A stretch of 48,412 nucleotides of DNA, from positions 1 through 48,412 of the forward strand of contig SHVJ01000006.1 in the NCBI GenBank assembly GCA_009694295.1, given 5' to 3'. Below are positions 48,359-48,412 of the stretch, one piece after another. This DNA comes from Acidimicrobiia bacterium. Its GTDB lineage: Bacteria > Actinomycetota > Acidimicrobiia > IMCC26256 > PALSA-555. Below the pieces are notes generated by a model, which was not told the origin of the DNA, ran no database searches, and saw only the letters and a program-made list of their open reading frames with translations. Position 1 is the first letter of the stretch. Every line of letters begins with the position of its first letter. Made by a program: the position numbers and the translations under genes.

Positions 48359-48412
48359 GTGCAGCAATACCTGCCGATCCTGGCGATGATCGTGCTGGTC
48401 ATGCTCTTCGTG
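48359..48412 (+). CDS. nuoA: NADH-quinone oxidoreductase subunit A (5' end)
   Basis: Partial: GTG at 48359, 18 codons to the window end (QQYLPILAMIVLVMLFV). The hydrophobic N-terminus matches the first helix of NuoA, and the position after a geranylgeranyl reductase gene is common in actinobacteria. GAGGAGTCGAGGAC upstream supplies a ribosome site. It is likely the head of a nuo operon that continues outside the window. Confidence 0.7.
   Translation, partial: MQQYLPILAMIVLVMLFV

Overview
The window is high-GC, gene-dense chromosomal DNA from an actinobacterium. Several markers agree on this: an MshA-type mycothiol glycosyltransferase followed by a YbjN protein, an RsiG-type c-di-GMP anti-sigma factor, a rex-hem cluster, a menaquinone-type reductase beside nuoA, and many genes that appear to be leaderless (a TANNNT -10 hexamer 6-8 nt before the start codon). 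The split, b6-type cytochrome b suggests a deep branch such as Acidimicrobiia rather than a Streptomyces/Mycobacterium relative; that placement is inference. I see no rRNA, tRNA, IS element, prophage or CRISPR array.

Layout. 1-2155: a gene tail, a bidirectional terminator, an EEP-family nuclease/phosphatase with a histone-H1-like tail, and a conserved protein of unknown function. 2294-9537: a polyamine unit, with a class-III aminotransferase and a gamma-aminobutyraldehyde-type dehydrogenase (minus strand) divergent from potA-potD-potB-potC. 9527-14575: small metabolic genes (HIT, VOC, two SDRs, thioesterase-like, DUF2332, TIM-barrel isomerase). 14686-18500: an M23 peptidase, a Zn ABC transporter (znuBC) behind a Zur-like operator, and a CDF exporter. 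18690-21674: a CopC-CopD-YtkA-like fusion, a DsbB-like protein and a thioredoxin, probably for envelope copper and disulfide handling. 21693-25932: a Fur/Zur regulator, SirB1-like, LonB-like, a small repeat protein, MoaD-like, a methyltransferase, RsiG and an XRE regulator. 26020-33277: mshA, ybjN-like, proC, a phosphatase-like protein, an excisionase-type HTH protein, SAM hydrolase, a 33-aa membrane protein, an AMP-forming acyl-CoA ligase and a membrane protein. 33475-40641: rex, precorrin-2 dehydrogenase, hemA, hemC, cobA-hemD fusion, hemB, hemL, i.e. the C5 tetrapyrrole pathway with a siroheme/B12 branch. 40645-46689 (minus): an eight-gene respiratory operon. 46983-end: a geranylgeranyl/menaquinone reductase and the start of nuoA.

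How parts work together. The right third is centred on electron transfer. Rex (NADH sensing) heads the tetrapyrrole genes whose heme supplies the cytochromes of the neighbouring operon. That operon encodes a b6-like cytochrome b with a conserved Cys for a covalent heme ci, a subunit-IV protein with a long disordered N-terminus, a Rieske protein, a diheme cytochrome c, a two-cluster ferredoxin and three membrane proteins of unknown function. It looks like a menaquinol:cytochrome c reductase with extra subunits and is my main candidate for an under-described system. The second is the RsiG homologue, which keeps one complete c-di-GMP-binding motif and a Q-to-H variant of the other.

Limits: all calls rest on reading motifs and spacing by eye. 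No database search, folding or alignment was run.
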